DNA of 23,575 nucleotides from CAYFTL01 sp964346145. GTDB lineage: Bacteria; Bacillota; Clostridia; Christensenellales; Aristaeellaceae. Every line of letters starts with the position of its first letter. The stretch's first letter is position 1. Below are positions 23,518-23,575 of the stretch, piece after piece. Under the pieces are notes generated by a model. That model did not search any database. It was not told the DNA's origin and was given only the letters and a program-made list of their open reading frames with translations. The stretch spans positions 1 through 23,575 of the forward strand of contig CAYFTL010000031.1 of assembly GCA_964346145.1 (NCBI GenBank), in the 5' to 3' direction. A program made the position numbers and the translations under genes.

Positions 23518-23575
23518 GTTTTGCTGAATTGTTAGGCTCCGCACACTTTCCCTGTTGTGCTTATTCTTTGATAGA

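Noticed and set aside
23518..23575. Possible 3' end of a minus-strand gene at the right edge
   Set aside because: The stretch is too short and all three minus frames reach a stop, so no frame can be supported, although the hairpin at 23480-23517 could serve as its terminator.

Overview
The window looks like a chromosomal stretch from an anaerobic Bacillota, most likely Clostridia. The evidence is a T-box riboswitch ahead of leuS, YesL (DUF624) and YugP-type proteins, strong AGGAGG ribosome binding sites, sigma-A style promoters, a desulfoferrodoxin (an anaerobe's superoxide reductase) and an aldo/keto reductase carrying a ferredoxin module. I see no mobile element, CRISPR array, tRNA or rRNA.

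Left part (1-5833, all minus strand): a probable operon read right to left. It runs SAM methyltransferase, hslO (Hsp33 redox chaperone), TPR protein with an HTH-like tail, HEAT-like protein, HD-domain phosphohydrolase, then a zinc-ribbon protein with a very acidic tail that runs off the window edge. A promoter (5805-5833), a 14-bp palindrome and a 15-bp stem-loop precede the first gene. The last four genes are tightly packed and have no function I can name.

Middle (5838-10617): a DUF624/YesL membrane protein (minus) is divergent from an aldo/keto reductase-ferredoxin plus LCM-type methyltransferase pair (plus). That pair converges, across a shared terminator, on a minus-strand pair: a protein with two tandem MazG-like domains overlapping an orphan class I fumarase beta subunit.

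The leuS unit (10631-13414): consensus promoter, T-box leader with a CUC leucine specifier, intrinsic terminator, LeuRS, then a bidirectional terminator.

The dnaE-ydcF-trmH-tadA group (13435-19012, minus): a replication/RNA-modification operon. dnaE contains an in-frame TGA at 16360-16362 that splits an otherwise full-length 1186-codon gene just before the clamp-binding motif. This is the most striking single anomaly.

Right part (19124-23575): a YugP zinc metallopeptidase (plus), a DUF2974 alpha/beta-hydrolase (minus), a PerR-box-like palindrome in the divergent gap, desulfoferrodoxin (plus) and a cytosolic GH29 alpha-L-fucosidase (plus). These units are each closed by strong hairpin terminators.

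The standard genetic code is supported: TGA is the natural stop of several genes, including those with ATGA overlaps and dnaE itself.
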